Source: Pectobacterium parmentieri (lineage in GTDB: Bacteria > Pseudomonadota > Gammaproteobacteria > Enterobacterales > Enterobacteriaceae). Taken from it: a stretch of DNA of 64,000 nt. Both the position numbers and the translations under genes were made by a program. The DNA lies in NCBI RefSeq assembly GCF_001742145.1, contig NZ_CP015749.1:2604001-2668000 (forward strand), read 5' to 3'. Below, piece after piece: positions 42,865 through 53,280 of the stretch (position 1 is the stretch's first letter; each line of letters begins with the position of its first letter). Under the pieces are notes generated by a model. It was not told the DNA's origin and searched no databases. It worked only from the letters and a program-made list of their open reading frames with translations.

Positions 42865-44298
42865 TTAAATGGTGCGGGCATGAGTGTCCAGCAGTTTACG
42901 GTCAATCTTGCCGTTAGGATTCAGCGGCAACGCGTCTTTGATAATAATTTGGGAAGGCACCATATAGGGCGGAATCACCTTAGAGAGCGAGGTTTTAATC
43001 GCTTCTGGTGCTAAGTTCGTCACGCAGAACGCCGCGATACGCAGAACACCACCGCCTGACTTCATCAGCGGCAGAACAACCGCTTCGCTGATATCGGATA
43101 TCGCCAGCAGGCGGTTTTCAATTTCGTTGATTTCAATACGGTAACCATTGAGTTTGATCTGGCTGTCATTTCGCCCCTGACAGTACAACAACCCGTTCTC
43201 ATAGCCCAAGTCGCCGGTTCTGTAGCCTCGGAATGCTTCACTTTCCCGATGCAACAATTTCTCAGCGTTCTCCTGCGCGAGCCCAAGGTAGCCACGCATC
43301 ACGTTTTTCCCCCAAATGATCAGCTCCCCCTCAGCGGTAATTTCCATTCTGGAGTCCGGCATCATCGCACCGACGGGCAGCAGATCGTTTTCGCTGTGCA
43401 GGATGTCGTCGGTGATTTCGATAACGGTGGTAGCGACGGTCGCTTCCGTTGGGCCATAGGAATTGAGGATTTTAGCGTGCGGGAAGCGGCGGCGTAGCTG
43501 TTTTACTAACGCCTTATTTAACACTTCGCCAATAAATACGAAGACGCTAAGTTCAGGTAAATATTCACTGTTGAACTGAGGAGAAAGCAGCTTCTGATAG
43601 GCGAAAGATGGCGTTGAAACCCAGACGGAAACGCCGTTATCTTTCAGGCGATCGAGCCAGTTTTCGGCTGCAATATCCTCTTTTGCATTCAAAACAATGT
43701 GCCCTCCGGTTGCCAGGTTCGCCAGCAGCGGGATCAGGGAGAGATCGAAACTGAATACTGCATGGTTCATCAGTACCGGTACATCTGGCAGCGAGAAGTC
43801 CTCACGCACCCACTTCATGAAGTGCCACAGACTTTCGCGTCCGATCTGCACCCCTTTTGGTTTCCCAGTACTGCCAGAGGTGAACATGATATAGGCGAGA
43901 TCCTGTTCGACCAGCGCCTGACCCGCCTCACCCGTCGCAATAAACTGTCTGGTCGCAACATCGTAGTAGTAAGGGGCATTCGCCAGATGGCAAATCTCCT
44001 TGAGCCGCTCCTGCGGATAGATACAGTCCACCGGGATATACGGAATGTTATGCAGCAGGCAACTATAGATCGCTACAGCAAATTCCGCCTGCTGATGCCC
44101 ATATAACACCACCGGCGAACCTGCGGACTGCTGACAATGCTGATAGCGATGCAACCAATCAGTCACAGCGACAGATAGCTGTTGCCAGGTCATTGCTTCA
44201 TCGCTACCGCTAATCGCCAACTGATTGGGGCTAGCGGGATCGAGTAATGCCGCACGCAGGAAATCTTGTAGTTCATGAAGTTCTGAGTGAAGGTTCAT
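42865..44298 (-). CDS. dltA: D-alanine activating enzyme, DltA-like
   Basis: A 477-residue adenylation enzyme that would activate D-alanine and load it on DltC. Core motifs are F-T-S-G-S-T-G-K-P-K-G (A3, about 139-149), N-S-Y-G-P-T-E-A-T-V (A5), Y-R-T-G-D-L-G (A7), K-L-N-G-Y-R-I-E (A8) and N-P-N-G-K-I-D-R-K (A10). Context with DltB, DltC and DltD makes D-alanine the likely substrate, although other amino acids are possible. It overlaps the dltB-like gene by 4 bases. Confidence 0.85.
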   Translation of the reverse strand: MNLHSELHELQDFLRAALLDPASPNQLAISGSDEAMTWQQLSVAVTDWLHRYQHCQQSAGSPVVLYGHQQAEFAVAIYSCLLHNIPYIPVDCIYPQERLKEICHLANAPYYYDVATRQFIATGEAGQALVEQDLAYIMFTSGSTGKPKGVQIGRESLWHFMKWVREDFSLPDVPVLMNHAVFSFDLSLIPLLANLATGGHIVLNAKEDIAAENWLDRLKDNGVSVWVSTPSFAYQKLLSPQFNSEYLPELSVFVFIGEVLNKALVKQLRRRFPHAKILNSYGPTEATVATTVIEITDDILHSENDLLPVGAMMPDSRMEITAEGELIIWGKNVMRGYLGLAQENAEKLLHRESEAFRGYRTGDLGYENGLLYCQGRNDSQIKLNGYRIEINEIENRLLAISDISEAVVLPLMKSGGGVLRIAAFCVTNLAPEAIKTSLSKVIPPYMVPSQIIIKDALPLNPNGKIDRKLLDTHARTI

Positions 44299-45416
44299 AG
44301 AGGAGACATTCCGCTAAAGATGTAGAGGGAGGCCGCAGCGCTTGTCAGCGTCAGAATTCGACCGATGAATACAACAACCGGATGATGTAGACAATTATTC
44401 AAAGCCGGACTACGTTTGGCAGACCACTGCAACATGTTATGAACAACGGAAATGGCACCAAACAGCGCGCCGCTAATAACATAGTGTCGTTCAAGCCCGT
44501 TCCATGCTCCCATGCAAAACAGGGTGCAGAAAATGCCAATATTCTGCGCCAGTGTTTTATTCTGTCGGAAAAAGTCGAGCTTCATCAGATTCATATAAAT
44601 CGGCATAAAGACCACGTCCCTCAGCCATTCTGACAGGCTGATGTGGAAACGCCGCCAGAAATCCTGCGGGTTTTTAGCCAGAATGGGCATATTGAAGTTC
44701 GCCGGGATAGTCAGGCCAAATAAGCGCCCCGCCCCGATAGCCATATTGCTGTAGCCTGCAAAATCAAAATAGAGATAGGCGCTGTAGGCCAGTGACATCA
44801 CCACACCAACGCTTAATGTAAACGGGCGCTGGCTCCACGACTCAATAACCAAATTATTGATCAACATGGCGAATAAGAACTTCTGCACAATACCGGTAAC
44901 AATTTGCTCCATGGCCACTAAAAACTGCTCACGGGTAATAACGAAGACCGGTTTATTAATGTCAGTAAGCCATGTCCGCCAGCGATACATCGGGCCGGCC
45001 AGAATAATGAATGGCATAAACAGATAGCAGAAGTAATGCAGGAAACTTTGGCCATCTTTTTTGCTGCGATAAAGCAGAACATCAATGGCGCGGAAGGTCA
45101 TAAAAGACAGACCAATCATGCCCCAATGGTTGTTAAGGTGTAACTTCACTAAAAACAGCGGGAGCAACGTCAGGCTGACCGCCTGCCAGGTTTTTAACCA
45201 GCCTTTCTCTTTTAAGGTGACGAGAATATAAAAGCTCAGGAAAACCGCCACGGGAACAACGTAATCCCCCTGGAAAATATATCCCCAGCCTAACACCGCC
45301 AAGACGGAAAAGGCGGATAAATACGTCAGTCGATAACTGAATACGCGATTAACCAGCGCAAACAATAATGCTGATGAAAACAGAAGGAAAAAAAACATTC
45401 CGGAGCTGTACATCAT
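44295..45416 (-). CDS. dltB: MBOAT O-acyltransferase, DltB-like
   Basis: A 373-residue polytopic membrane protein. The MBOAT signature is W-R-R-F-H-I-S-L-S-E-W-L-R-D-V-V-F, and the second conserved region reads G-A-W-N-G-L-E-R-H-Y-V-I-S-G. It would move D-alanine from DltC across the inner membrane. Two ATGs lie at the start, following AAGGATGA from the small dltX-like gene just upstream. Confidence 0.87.
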   Translation of the reverse strand: MMYSSGMFFFLLFSSALLFALVNRVFSYRLTYLSAFSVLAVLGWGYIFQGDYVVPVAVFLSFYILVTLKEKGWLKTWQAVSLTLLPLFLVKLHLNNHWGMIGLSFMTFRAIDVLLYRSKKDGQSFLHYFCYLFMPFIILAGPMYRWRTWLTDINKPVFVITREQFLVAMEQIVTGIVQKFLFAMLINNLVIESWSQRPFTLSVGVVMSLAYSAYLYFDFAGYSNMAIGAGRLFGLTIPANFNMPILAKNPQDFWRRFHISLSEWLRDVVFMPIYMNLMKLDFFRQNKTLAQNIGIFCTLFCMGAWNGLERHYVISGALFGAISVVHNMLQWSAKRSPALNNCLHHPVVVFIGRILTLTSAAASLYIFSGMSPL

Positions 45417-45423
45417 TCATCCT

Positions 45424-45546
45424 TCAGAATTTTTGATATTCAAAATGCACTTTTAAACTCATGCTTTCATCAACAGAGGTCCACGCGACAATGGTTACTG
45501 CCAGAAAGAGATAAAGGAAAAAAAGGCGAATGGCGGTTTTCATCAT
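45424..45546 (-). CDS. dltX: DltX-like small membrane protein
   Basis: A 40-codon gene too short for usual ORF callers. Its ATG overlaps the stop of the dltD-like gene (ATGA), and AAGGA for dltB overlaps its stop. The peptide has a basic start (M-M-K-T-A-I-R), one membrane segment (L-F-F-L-Y-L-F-L-A-V-T-I-V-A-W) and ends V-H-F-E-Y-Q-K-F. The final F-x-Y-x-x-F matches the conserved DltX C-terminus, which in Gram-positive bacteria relays D-alanine from DltB/DltC. Position between dltD and dltB supports the call. Confidence 0.78.
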   Translation of the reverse strand: MMKTAIRLFFLYLFLAVTIVAWTSVDESMSLKVHFEYQKF

Positions 45547-46679
45547 TTAAAACTCTCAGCAATAAATTTATCCATCGCGACCCATGCTGGCTCGGTTGGG
45601 TGGAGGCGGTCCCAATTCCAGCCGTTTTGATAAGGCTGAGCATACATATCAAAATAGCGAACCTGATTTTCCTCCAGCATCGACCTGATCTGACTATCGA
45701 CTGGCTGGAATTTCTCGGAATTCTTAATTGCCCACGGATTGATCGGATCGACAATGACCACAAACTGGGCATCGCGCGCTTTCAACAGTTTGATCGTCGC
45801 CGATAACGCCTCCATTTGCGCAGGAATAATTGGCGCGTCATCCCACTCTTCCCGCGCTTGATCGTCTGCAAAAACAGATTTATCCATCCACAGCGTGGCG
45901 GCACTTTGCTGGCGAGATTTATTCAGCTCATGAGCCTGAGCCACCTCGTGGTCCCAGTCAGGGTTCACGTTGGTAACGGGTGGATGAGGCCACGGTTGCG
46001 CAGACTGAGGGACAATACGTAGCATCGCTAGCCAGTCGCTTTTTATTAGCTCGCAGAAATTAGCAAATTGATAACTCACTTCTTGCCAGATAATTTGCGG
46101 GTCCCAGCCATAGACTTTCATTTGGCCGAACGTTAAATGGCTTATCTCTTCTTTATCGATCTGCCGTAAGTAATTGACCAGAAAGGAACGCGTCTGCTCG
46201 TCCTTCATCAATGGGTTAAAAACAGATGCTGGGAAATTGTTGGCAAAAATTGCCGGGGGAATACCGTCCGAATAAAAACTATCGGGCGCAAGCAGCAAAA
46301 CAACTTTACTGTTAGCGTTAAGCTCATCTTTAAAACGTGAAAGCAGTAAAAAGTGCGTGACGCTATCGATATAACTATCGCCATAGGCCACAACCGGGCG
46401 ATGCAGTTGGTTATTAAAATAATTATAGACCGCATAATGTTCATCTTCAGAAGTAGAAACTTCGGATGCACCGAGAAAGAAAATCGCATTTCCCTGTAAA
46501 GCATGAGAAATAGTCGCTATTTTTTCCCTTTGTTCTTTCGGCGTTCCTTCCATAGTGTTAATCAACGGTTGGAATGTTAACGCCGGATCAAAACTTGTCA
46601 CTAGCGGGTGAACGCTAAGGAACAGGATGGCGAGAGTAGCCATCAGGAGATGTAGACAGAGAGTATTTTTTATTTTCAT
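45543..46679 (-). CDS. dltD: DltD-like acyl transfer protein
   Basis: A 378-residue protein with an N-terminal membrane anchor (about 5-28) and a large periplasmic SGNH-like domain. The catalytic serine is expected at S72 in F-L-G-A-S-E-V-S-T, and the Asp/His at D-R-L-H-P-T-E-P near the end. In Dlt systems DltD completes transfer of D-alanine to the cell-surface acceptor. It is the first gene of the operon. The acceptor in this Gram-negative host is unknown. Confidence 0.82.
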   Translation of the reverse strand: MKIKNTLCLHLLMATLAILFLSVHPLVTSFDPALTFQPLINTMEGTPKEQREKIATISHALQGNAIFFLGASEVSTSEDEHYAVYNYFNNQLHRPVVAYGDSYIDSVTHFLLLSRFKDELNANSKVVLLLAPDSFYSDGIPPAIFANNFPASVFNPLMKDEQTRSFLVNYLRQIDKEEISHLTFGQMKVYGWDPQIIWQEVSYQFANFCELIKSDWLAMLRIVPQSAQPWPHPPVTNVNPDWDHEVAQAHELNKSRQQSAATLWMDKSVFADDQAREEWDDAPIIPAQMEALSATIKLLKARDAQFVVIVDPINPWAIKNSEKFQPVDSQIRSMLEENQVRYFDMYAQPYQNGWNWDRLHPTEPAWVAMDKFIAESFK

Positions 46680-47026
46680 TATATAAAGTAAGGCTACATG
46701 ATATTTATTGTTTGAAATTTGTGAATTTTTATCTTCACAGTAAATCGATCCCTGTATTTTTTGGATTATATACCAGGGTTATCTTCGATGATGAGCGTTG
46801 CTGTGTAACGGTATGTACAGTGTTTATGTCCGTCACACTAATCAGGTTGGCGACCAAGCAGGAGAAGGATTCCCAGACATCCCTTATTGCTTAGGTCGCC
46901 CGAATGTGAGGTAGTAAAGGTTCACTGGCCGGAGTCTCACCGCCCCCAATTTGGACGTGATGGCAGAGGTGATTGAATTCAAAAATCGTTGAGCATTGAC
47001 TGACAAAAAAGTTAAAAGGAGAGTTT
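46680..47026. other. Divergent region dltD / small lipoprotein
   Basis: About 345 bases holding the dlt promoter. A TGTTTGAAATTTGTGAA at 46709-46725 resembles a PhoP box only weakly; no site is called. No gene seen. Confidence 0.45.
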
Positions 47027-47227
47027 ATGAAAAACTACCAGGCCACTATCCATCAGCTATTGATTGCCTCGGTAACGTTGTTGGTTATCGCCTGTTCATC
47101 CAGTGCGAAAAAATCCCCCCTAGATGAAACGCCAGAGTGTATGAAGTACCGTTCAATGATGATAGCCCCTTTACCGCCAGCGGAAATGATGAAGTTAAAA
47201 AATCAGTGTGAGCAGTCAAGGCGTTAA
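47027..47227 (+). CDS. Small lipoprotein, 66 residues
   Basis: A short protein with a lipoprotein signal: a charged start, hydrophobic core I-A-S-V-T-L-L-V-I-A and Cys at the lipobox V-I-A-C. The mature part has two further cysteines (E-C-M, Q-C-E) and ends Q-S-R-R. AAAAGGAGAG precedes the ATG. Family unknown. Confidence 0.7.
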   Translation: MKNYQATIHQLLIASVTLLVIACSSSAKKSPLDETPECMKYRSMMIAPLPPAEMMKLKNQCEQSRR

Positions 47228-47501
47228 CGTAATAGGGTGTTTTTATCGTGTCGATGATTAAATAAATAATAAAAGATGCCCTAATAAGTAAGGCGAAAAA
47301 ATAGAAATGATTATTGAAAACGATCGCTACTCGTTTCAATTCCCCACGAGTCCCAAATCGCCGTAAAATGTATAAGACGCCTCATTATTATCAGAGCACA
47401 TTTTATTTCCTACTCGGTTATAGCGCACACCGCAATTCATGAATGAGATCGCTAACAGCATCCTGCCAACGCGGCTTAATCAAGAGGTTAGCTCTGCGTT
47501 A

Positions 47502-48752
<1,251 letters not shown>

Positions 48753-49769
48753 ATGAAGCTTGGTTTTGGATTACTGAGTTCTGCCGTTTTATTGGCTTCC
48801 GGCCTGACTTTCGGCACATCGGCAAACGCAGCAGAAAACGATGAAGGGATTGTGATTTACAATGCCCAGCATGAAAACCTGGTGAAATCCTGGGTGGATG
48901 GTTTCACCAAAGAAACCGGAATCAAGGTGACGTTACGCAGCGGCAGCGACACCGAATTGGGCAACCAGTTAGTACAGGAAGGGAAATCGTCCCCTGCCGA
49001 TGTGTTTCTGACAGAAAACTCACCGTCGATGGTGTTGGTCGATAATGCCGATCTCTTTGCTCCGTTGGATAAAGCGACCCTTGCGCAGGTAGCGCCTGAC
49101 TATCGTCCTTCTCACGGACGCTGGATCGGCATTGCCGCGCGCTCCACCGTATTTGTCTATAATCCAACCAAATTTACCGATGCGCAGTTGCCGACATCCT
49201 TAGCCGATCTGGCGAAGCCAGAATGGAAAGGACGTTGGGCGGCATCGCCATCGGGTGCGGATTTTCAAGCCATCGTCAGCGCTTATCTGGAGTTGAAGGG
49301 CGAAAAAGCCACGCAAGAGTGGTTGAAAGGCATGAAAGAGAACTTCACTGCCTACAAGGGTAACAGTACGGTAATGAAAGCGGTGAACGCAGGCCAGATT
49401 GATAGCGGTGTGATCTATCACTATTACCGTTTTGTCGATCAGGCTAAGACCGGCGAAAACAGTAACAGCACCAAGCTGTACTACTTCAAGCATAAAGATC
49501 CGGGCGCGTTCGTCAGTATTTCCGGCGGCGGCGTGCTGGCATCCAGCAAACATGCAAAAGATGCTCAGGCTTTTATCAAATGGATCACGGGCAAACCTGG
49601 TCAGGAGATCTTGCGCACCAACGATGCGTTTGAATATGCGGTTGGCGTCAATGCTGCCTCAAACGACAAACTGGTTCCGTTGAAAGATCTGGACGCTCCG
49701 AAAGTTGATGCCGCCAAACTCAACAGCAAAAAAGTCGTGGATCTGATGACACAGGCTGGCTTGCTGTAA
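48753..49769 (+). CDS. sfuA: Ferric iron ABC transporter, periplasmic binding protein
   Basis: A 338-residue member of the FbpA/SfuA/AfuA family. A signal peptide ends S-A-N-A-A-E. The mature protein begins I-V-I-Y-N-A-Q-H-E-N-L, with the metal-binding His of the family, and has a pair of tyrosines in V-I-Y-H-Y-Y-R expected to bind Fe3+. The start ATG at 48753 (after GATAAGGGTAAATACT) is chosen; an in-frame start at 48735 lies upstream of the signal. Operon with the permease and ATPase; controlled by Fur in all likelihood. Confidence 0.9.
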   Translation: MKLGFGLLSSAVLLASGLTFGTSANAAENDEGIVIYNAQHENLVKSWVDGFTKETGIKVTLRSGSDTELGNQLVQEGKSSPADVFLTENSPSMVLVDNADLFAPLDKATLAQVAPDYRPSHGRWIGIAARSTVFVYNPTKFTDAQLPTSLADLAKPEWKGRWAASPSGADFQAIVSAYLELKGEKATQEWLKGMKENFTAYKGNSTVMKAVNAGQIDSGVIYHYYRFVDQAKTGENSNSTKLYYFKHKDPGAFVSISGGGVLASSKHAKDAQAFIKWITGKPGQEILRTNDAFEYAVGVNAASNDKLVPLKDLDAPKVDAAKLNSKKVVDLMTQAGLL

Positions 49770-49895
49770 CAGGTAGATTGTAATGATAGTGCCTTCGTCG
49801 GGGCATTTTCGCCCTGACGAATCATCATAAGAATGGCCGCTCAACGCGGTTTCATCGTCTAAGAATATCGTCCTGACGAGGCAACTACAGGCAGT

Positions 49896-51473
49896 ATGAC
49901 AAACGTTAGCTACAGCGAAACCACCACGTTTCCCGAATCCTCTCCCCCATTACGCAAACCCGCCGCGTTGCTTACGATCATCGCTCTGACGTTATCTCTC
50001 ATGGGGTTTATTCCGTTGGGCTTTGTGATTGGCGTAAGCATTGATACCGGTTGGGAAACGGCTCGTGCCTTGTTATTCCGCCCGCGCGTCGGCGAGCTCC
50101 TGACAAATACGGTGCTGCTGGTTGTCCTGACGCTACCGATTTGTACGATTTTGGGCGTGCTGTTGGCCTGGCTGACAGAGCGTACCACCTTACCCGCTCG
50201 ACGCCTGTGGTCCCTGCTGCTCACTGCGCCACTGGCAATTCCTGCGTTTGTACAAAGCTACGCCTGGATCAGCACCGCCCCCAATCTACATGGCTTACCG
50301 GCTGGTGTATTTTTATCCGTCGTCGCCTATTTACCGTTTCTTTATTTACCCTGCGCCGCGACGCTTCGGCGTCTTAATCCTGCGTTGGAAGATGTTGCGG
50401 CTACGCTGGGTGTACCTCCGGTTACCGTGTTTTTCCGCGTGGTGTTACCGCAGTTAAAGCTGGCCATCGGCGGCGGATTGCTGCTGATTGCCCTGCATTT
50501 ACTAGCGGAGTATGGCCTGTTCGCCATGATCCGTTTCGATACCTTTACTACCGCCATTTTCGATCAGTTTCAGTCAACGTTTAATGGCCCAGCCGCCAAC
50601 ATGCTGGCTGGCGTGCTGGCACTGCTGTGCCTGTTTCTATTGTGTGCGGATGCCCGCATACGTGGCGTCACGCGCTATGCGCATGTCGGTTCTGGCGCGC
50701 CACAGGTTGTCACTCCGATACGCTTATCACCGCTTTCTCTCTCGCTGGCGCTGCTGTTACTGGCAACGCTGGTGCTACTGACACTCGGCGTACCTTTTAT
50801 TACGCTGTCTCGCTGGCTGTGGTTTGGCGGCTGGGAAGTGTGGCAGCGGCATGAGTTACTTGATGCATTTCGCCAGACCATGATGCTAGCGCTGAGCGGT
50901 GCTGCACTGACGACGCTGGCAGCGATCCCGATGGCCTGGCTGACCATCCGCCACCCTAATCGCCTGTATCGATTTTTGGAAGGATGCAATTACATCACCA
51001 GCTCTCTGCCGGGTATCGTTGTCGCGCTGGCGCTGGTAACCACCACAATCCACGTCATCAGGCCGCTCTACCAGACTGAGTTCACCGTGCTGTTGGCTTA
51101 TCTGCTGATGTTCATGCCACGAGCGCTGGTTAATCTACGTGCGGGTATCGCACAGGCACCGGTAGAGTTAGAACAGGTTGCTGCCAGTCTGGGACGTTCC
51201 CCCTTGCAGACGTTAATGACCGTGACTATTCGGCTGGCTGCACCCGGCGTCGCCACAGGGGCAACGCTCGTTTTTCTGGCCATCATCAATGAGCTAACCG
51301 CCACGCTGCTGCTGGCACCCAACGGCACGCGCACGCTGGCAACCGGATTTTGGGCGCTAACCAGTGAGATTGACTATCCTGCGGCGGCACCTTACGCGCT
51401 GATTCTGATCTTACTGTCGCTACCGTGGACCTGGTTTCTCTACACGCAATCACAAAAAATGGCGGGGCTGTAA
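49896..51473 (+). CDS. sfuB: Ferric iron ABC transporter, permease
   Basis: A 525-residue inner-membrane protein with two fused permease modules and about 12 membrane segments. The two EAA-like loops are in [12 protein letters not shown] and [12 protein letters not shown]. It forms the channel used by the sfuA-like binding protein. A 126-base gap with a weak hairpin (49795-49822) separates it from sfuA, which could give extra binding protein. It ends two bases before the ATPase gene. Confidence 0.9.
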   Translation: MTNVSYSETTTFPESSPPLRKPAALLTIIALTLSLMGFIPLGFVIGVSIDTGWETARALLFRPRVGELLTNTVLLVVLTLPICTILGVLLAWLTERTTLPARRLWSLLLTAPLAIPAFVQSYAWISTAPNLHGLPAGVFLSVVAYLPFLYLPCAATLRRLNPALEDVAATLGVPPVTVFFRVVLPQLKLAIGGGLLLIALHLLAEYGLFAMIRFDTFTTAIFDQFQSTFNGPAANMLAGVLALLCLFLLCADARIRGVTRYAHVGSGAPQVVTPIRLSPLSLSLALLLLATLVLLTLGVPFITLSRWLWFGGWEVWQRHELLDAFRQTMMLALSGAALTTLAAIPMAWLTIRHPNRLYRFLEGCNYITSSLPGIVVALALVTTTIHVIRPLYQTEFTVLLAYLLMFMPRALVNLRAGIAQAPVELEQVAASLGRSPLQTLMTVTIRLAAPGVATGATLVFLAIINELTATLLLAPNGTRTLATGFWALTSEIDYPAAAPYALILILLSLPWTWFLYTQSQKMAGL

Positions 51474-51475
51474 TC

Positions 51476-52516
51476 ATGTTGGAACTTCATCGCATCAGTA
51501 AAAGCTTCAACGGGCGCACCGTGCTGTCTGACATTAATTTAACGTTAGAAAACAGCCGTCGCACGGCGATTGTCGGCCCATCCGGTTCAGGCAAAACCAC
51601 CCTGCTACGCCTGATCGCCGGGTTCGACAAACCGGATACTGGCGTCATTACGCTAAACCGCCAAACGCTCTGCGATAACGGACTCTCCGTCCCTGCCCAT
51701 CAGCGCGGAATCGGCTATGTCCCACAGGACGGCGCGCTGTTTCCGCATCTCTGCATCGCGGACAACATCGCTTTTGGGCTAAAAGGTACGAAGGCAGAGA
51801 AACAAAAACGGGTGGATGAGCTGATGGCACTGGTTTCCCTTCCTGCACATTTACAGAAGCACTCGCCGCATGAAATATCCGGTGGTCAACAACAGCGTGT
51901 TGCACTGGCTCGCGCACTGGCGCAACGCCCTGCGTTGATGCTGCTGGATGAACCGTTTTCCGCTCTGGACACTGGCCTACGTGCCGCCACCCGTAAAGCG
52001 GTAATGGACGTATTACAGCAGGCTAACGTGGCTTCGATTCTGGTGACCCACGATCAGGGAGAAGCGCTATCTTTTGCCGACCAGGTGGTCGTCATGCGTG
52101 ATGGACAACTGTCGCAATCAGGCTCGCCGTGGGCGCTCTACCATCAGCCCAACAATGAGGACATCGCCACCTTCCTCGGTGAAACGCTAATCCTCGACGC
52201 GCAGATTGATGACGGTCAGGCTGACTGTCTGCTTGGGCACATCGCGGTGGGCCGCCCAACGGCAAACGGTCGAGCAAGAATCATGCTCAGGCCGGAGCAG
52301 ATAACGATTCAGGATACCGGGATAGCGAACACAGCACACATTCGTGCCACCATTCGTAAAGTTGATTTTTCCGGTTTCGTTTCCACGCTAACGCTGGACG
52401 TTCACAACGCAGAAGCTGATGTCATTGAACTGAAAACCGTCAGTCACGCTGCTTTCACCGTCGGCCAACAGGTTAGCCTGAGCGTGAACGGTGCCGCACA
52501 CGTTTTCAGTCAATAA
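51476..52516 (+). CDS. sfuC: Ferric iron ABC transporter, ATP-binding protein
   Basis: A 346-residue ABC ATPase. Walker A is G-P-S-G-S-G-K-T, the signature is I-S-G-G-Q-Q-Q-R, Walker B is L-M-L-L-D-E-P-F-S-A-L-D, and the switch histidine is in V-T-H-D-Q-G-E. The C-terminal 110 residues are a regulatory TOBE-like domain (M-L-R-P-E-Q-I). The start is the ATG at 51476 directly after the permease stop. Confidence 0.92.
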   Translation: MLELHRISKSFNGRTVLSDINLTLENSRRTAIVGPSGSGKTTLLRLIAGFDKPDTGVITLNRQTLCDNGLSVPAHQRGIGYVPQDGALFPHLCIADNIAFGLKGTKAEKQKRVDELMALVSLPAHLQKHSPHEISGGQQQRVALARALAQRPALMLLDEPFSALDTGLRAATRKAVMDVLQQANVASILVTHDQGEALSFADQVVVMRDGQLSQSGSPWALYHQPNNEDIATFLGETLILDAQIDDGQADCLLGHIAVGRPTANGRARIMLRPEQITIQDTGIANTAHIRATIRKVDFSGFVSTLTLDVHNAEADVIELKTVSHAAFTVGQQVSLSVNGAAHVFSQ

Positions 52517-52536
52517 TTTCTCTCGCTGGAAGCAAG

Positions 52537-52563
52537 CACAGGCGGTTTACTTCGTCGCCTGTG
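52537..52563. terminator. Bidirectional hairpin between sfuC and arnF
   Basis: CACAGGCG and CGCCTGTG form a perfect 8-base stem around an 11-base loop in the 30-base convergent gap. There is no long T tract, so efficiency is uncertain. Confidence 0.5.
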
Positions 52564-52942
52564 TGTTGCGGTTAATCAGCCAAACCCCAAGAAGAATAAC
52601 CAGAACACCGAAGTTTTTACGCAGGCTCATCGGTTCGTTCAGCCACGGCAGAAAAACCGCGGCAAGGTAGACCACCGCATAGCTCAAACTAATCAGCGGG
52701 TAAGCACGGCTGAGCGGCAAATAGCGTAGCACCACGAACCAGCACACCATCGACAGACCGTAGCAAACAATCCCGACCAGCACCGCCACGGCAGGCCAGC
52801 CCACCGGTAACGTGCTGAGCGACGACCAGTGCGCCATGGAAATGATCGGCAGCGCCAGCATGCCGCTTTTCATTAATACCTGTGCAGCGCTGGCAAGCAC
52901 AATGCTGACAAGCGCCCAGACATAGCCCCTTTTCGCCATCAT
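52547..52942 (-). CDS. arnF: Undecaprenyl-L-Ara4N flippase subunit ArnF
   Basis: A 131-residue EmrE-like protein with four membrane segments, partner of ArnE in moving undecaprenyl-phosphate-Ara4N to the periplasmic face. Motif [17 protein letters not shown] is conserved. Two ATGs overlap the arnE stop; the first (52942) is given. A longer frame from 52990 runs through arnE and is not used. Confidence 0.88.
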   Translation of the reverse strand: MMAKRGYVWALVSIVLASAAQVLMKSGMLALPIISMAHWSSLSTLPVGWPAVAVLVGIVCYGLSMVCWFVVLRYLPLSRAYPLISLSYAVVYLAAVFLPWLNEPMSLRKNFGVLVILLGVWLINRNTQATK

Positions 52943-53280
52943 CCCCCCTGCATCAAATAGATACCGATGACAATCAGCGCAATACCGCACCAGTGAGACT
53001 TACCTACGCGTTCGCCAAACCCATAGTGCGCCAGCAGCGTGATCAGAATAAAATTGATGCTCAGCAGCGGGTACGCCACGCCGAGCGGGAGACGCTGCAA
53101 CACCAAAAGCCACAGCAGCAGCCCAATACCCAGCAGCGCTGCCGCCAATATCAGCCACCCAAGCGCCGCCCGTTGCTGTTGAGCCACGGGTAAACGTCGC
53201 CAGCACTCCGCCGCCTGTTTCTGACACAGTTGCCCTAAGCTGGTCAGCAGGCAAACGACGGCAACCAATAGATAACTCAT
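52939..53280 (-). CDS. arnE: Undecaprenyl-L-Ara4N flippase subunit ArnE
   Basis: A 113-residue EmrE-like protein with four membrane segments. The family motif is [16 protein letters not shown]. It overlaps arnT and arnF by 4 bases each, so the three are translationally coupled. Confidence 0.88.
   Translation of the reverse strand: MSYLLVAVVCLLTSLGQLCQKQAAECWRRLPVAQQQRAALGWLILAAALLGIGLLLWLLVLQRLPLGVAYPLLSINFILITLLAHYGFGERVGKSHWCGIALIVIGIYLMQGG

Noticed and set aside
46705..46730. PhoP box for the dlt operon
   Set aside because: TGTTTG-AAATT-TGTGAA has too many mismatches to the repeat consensus.
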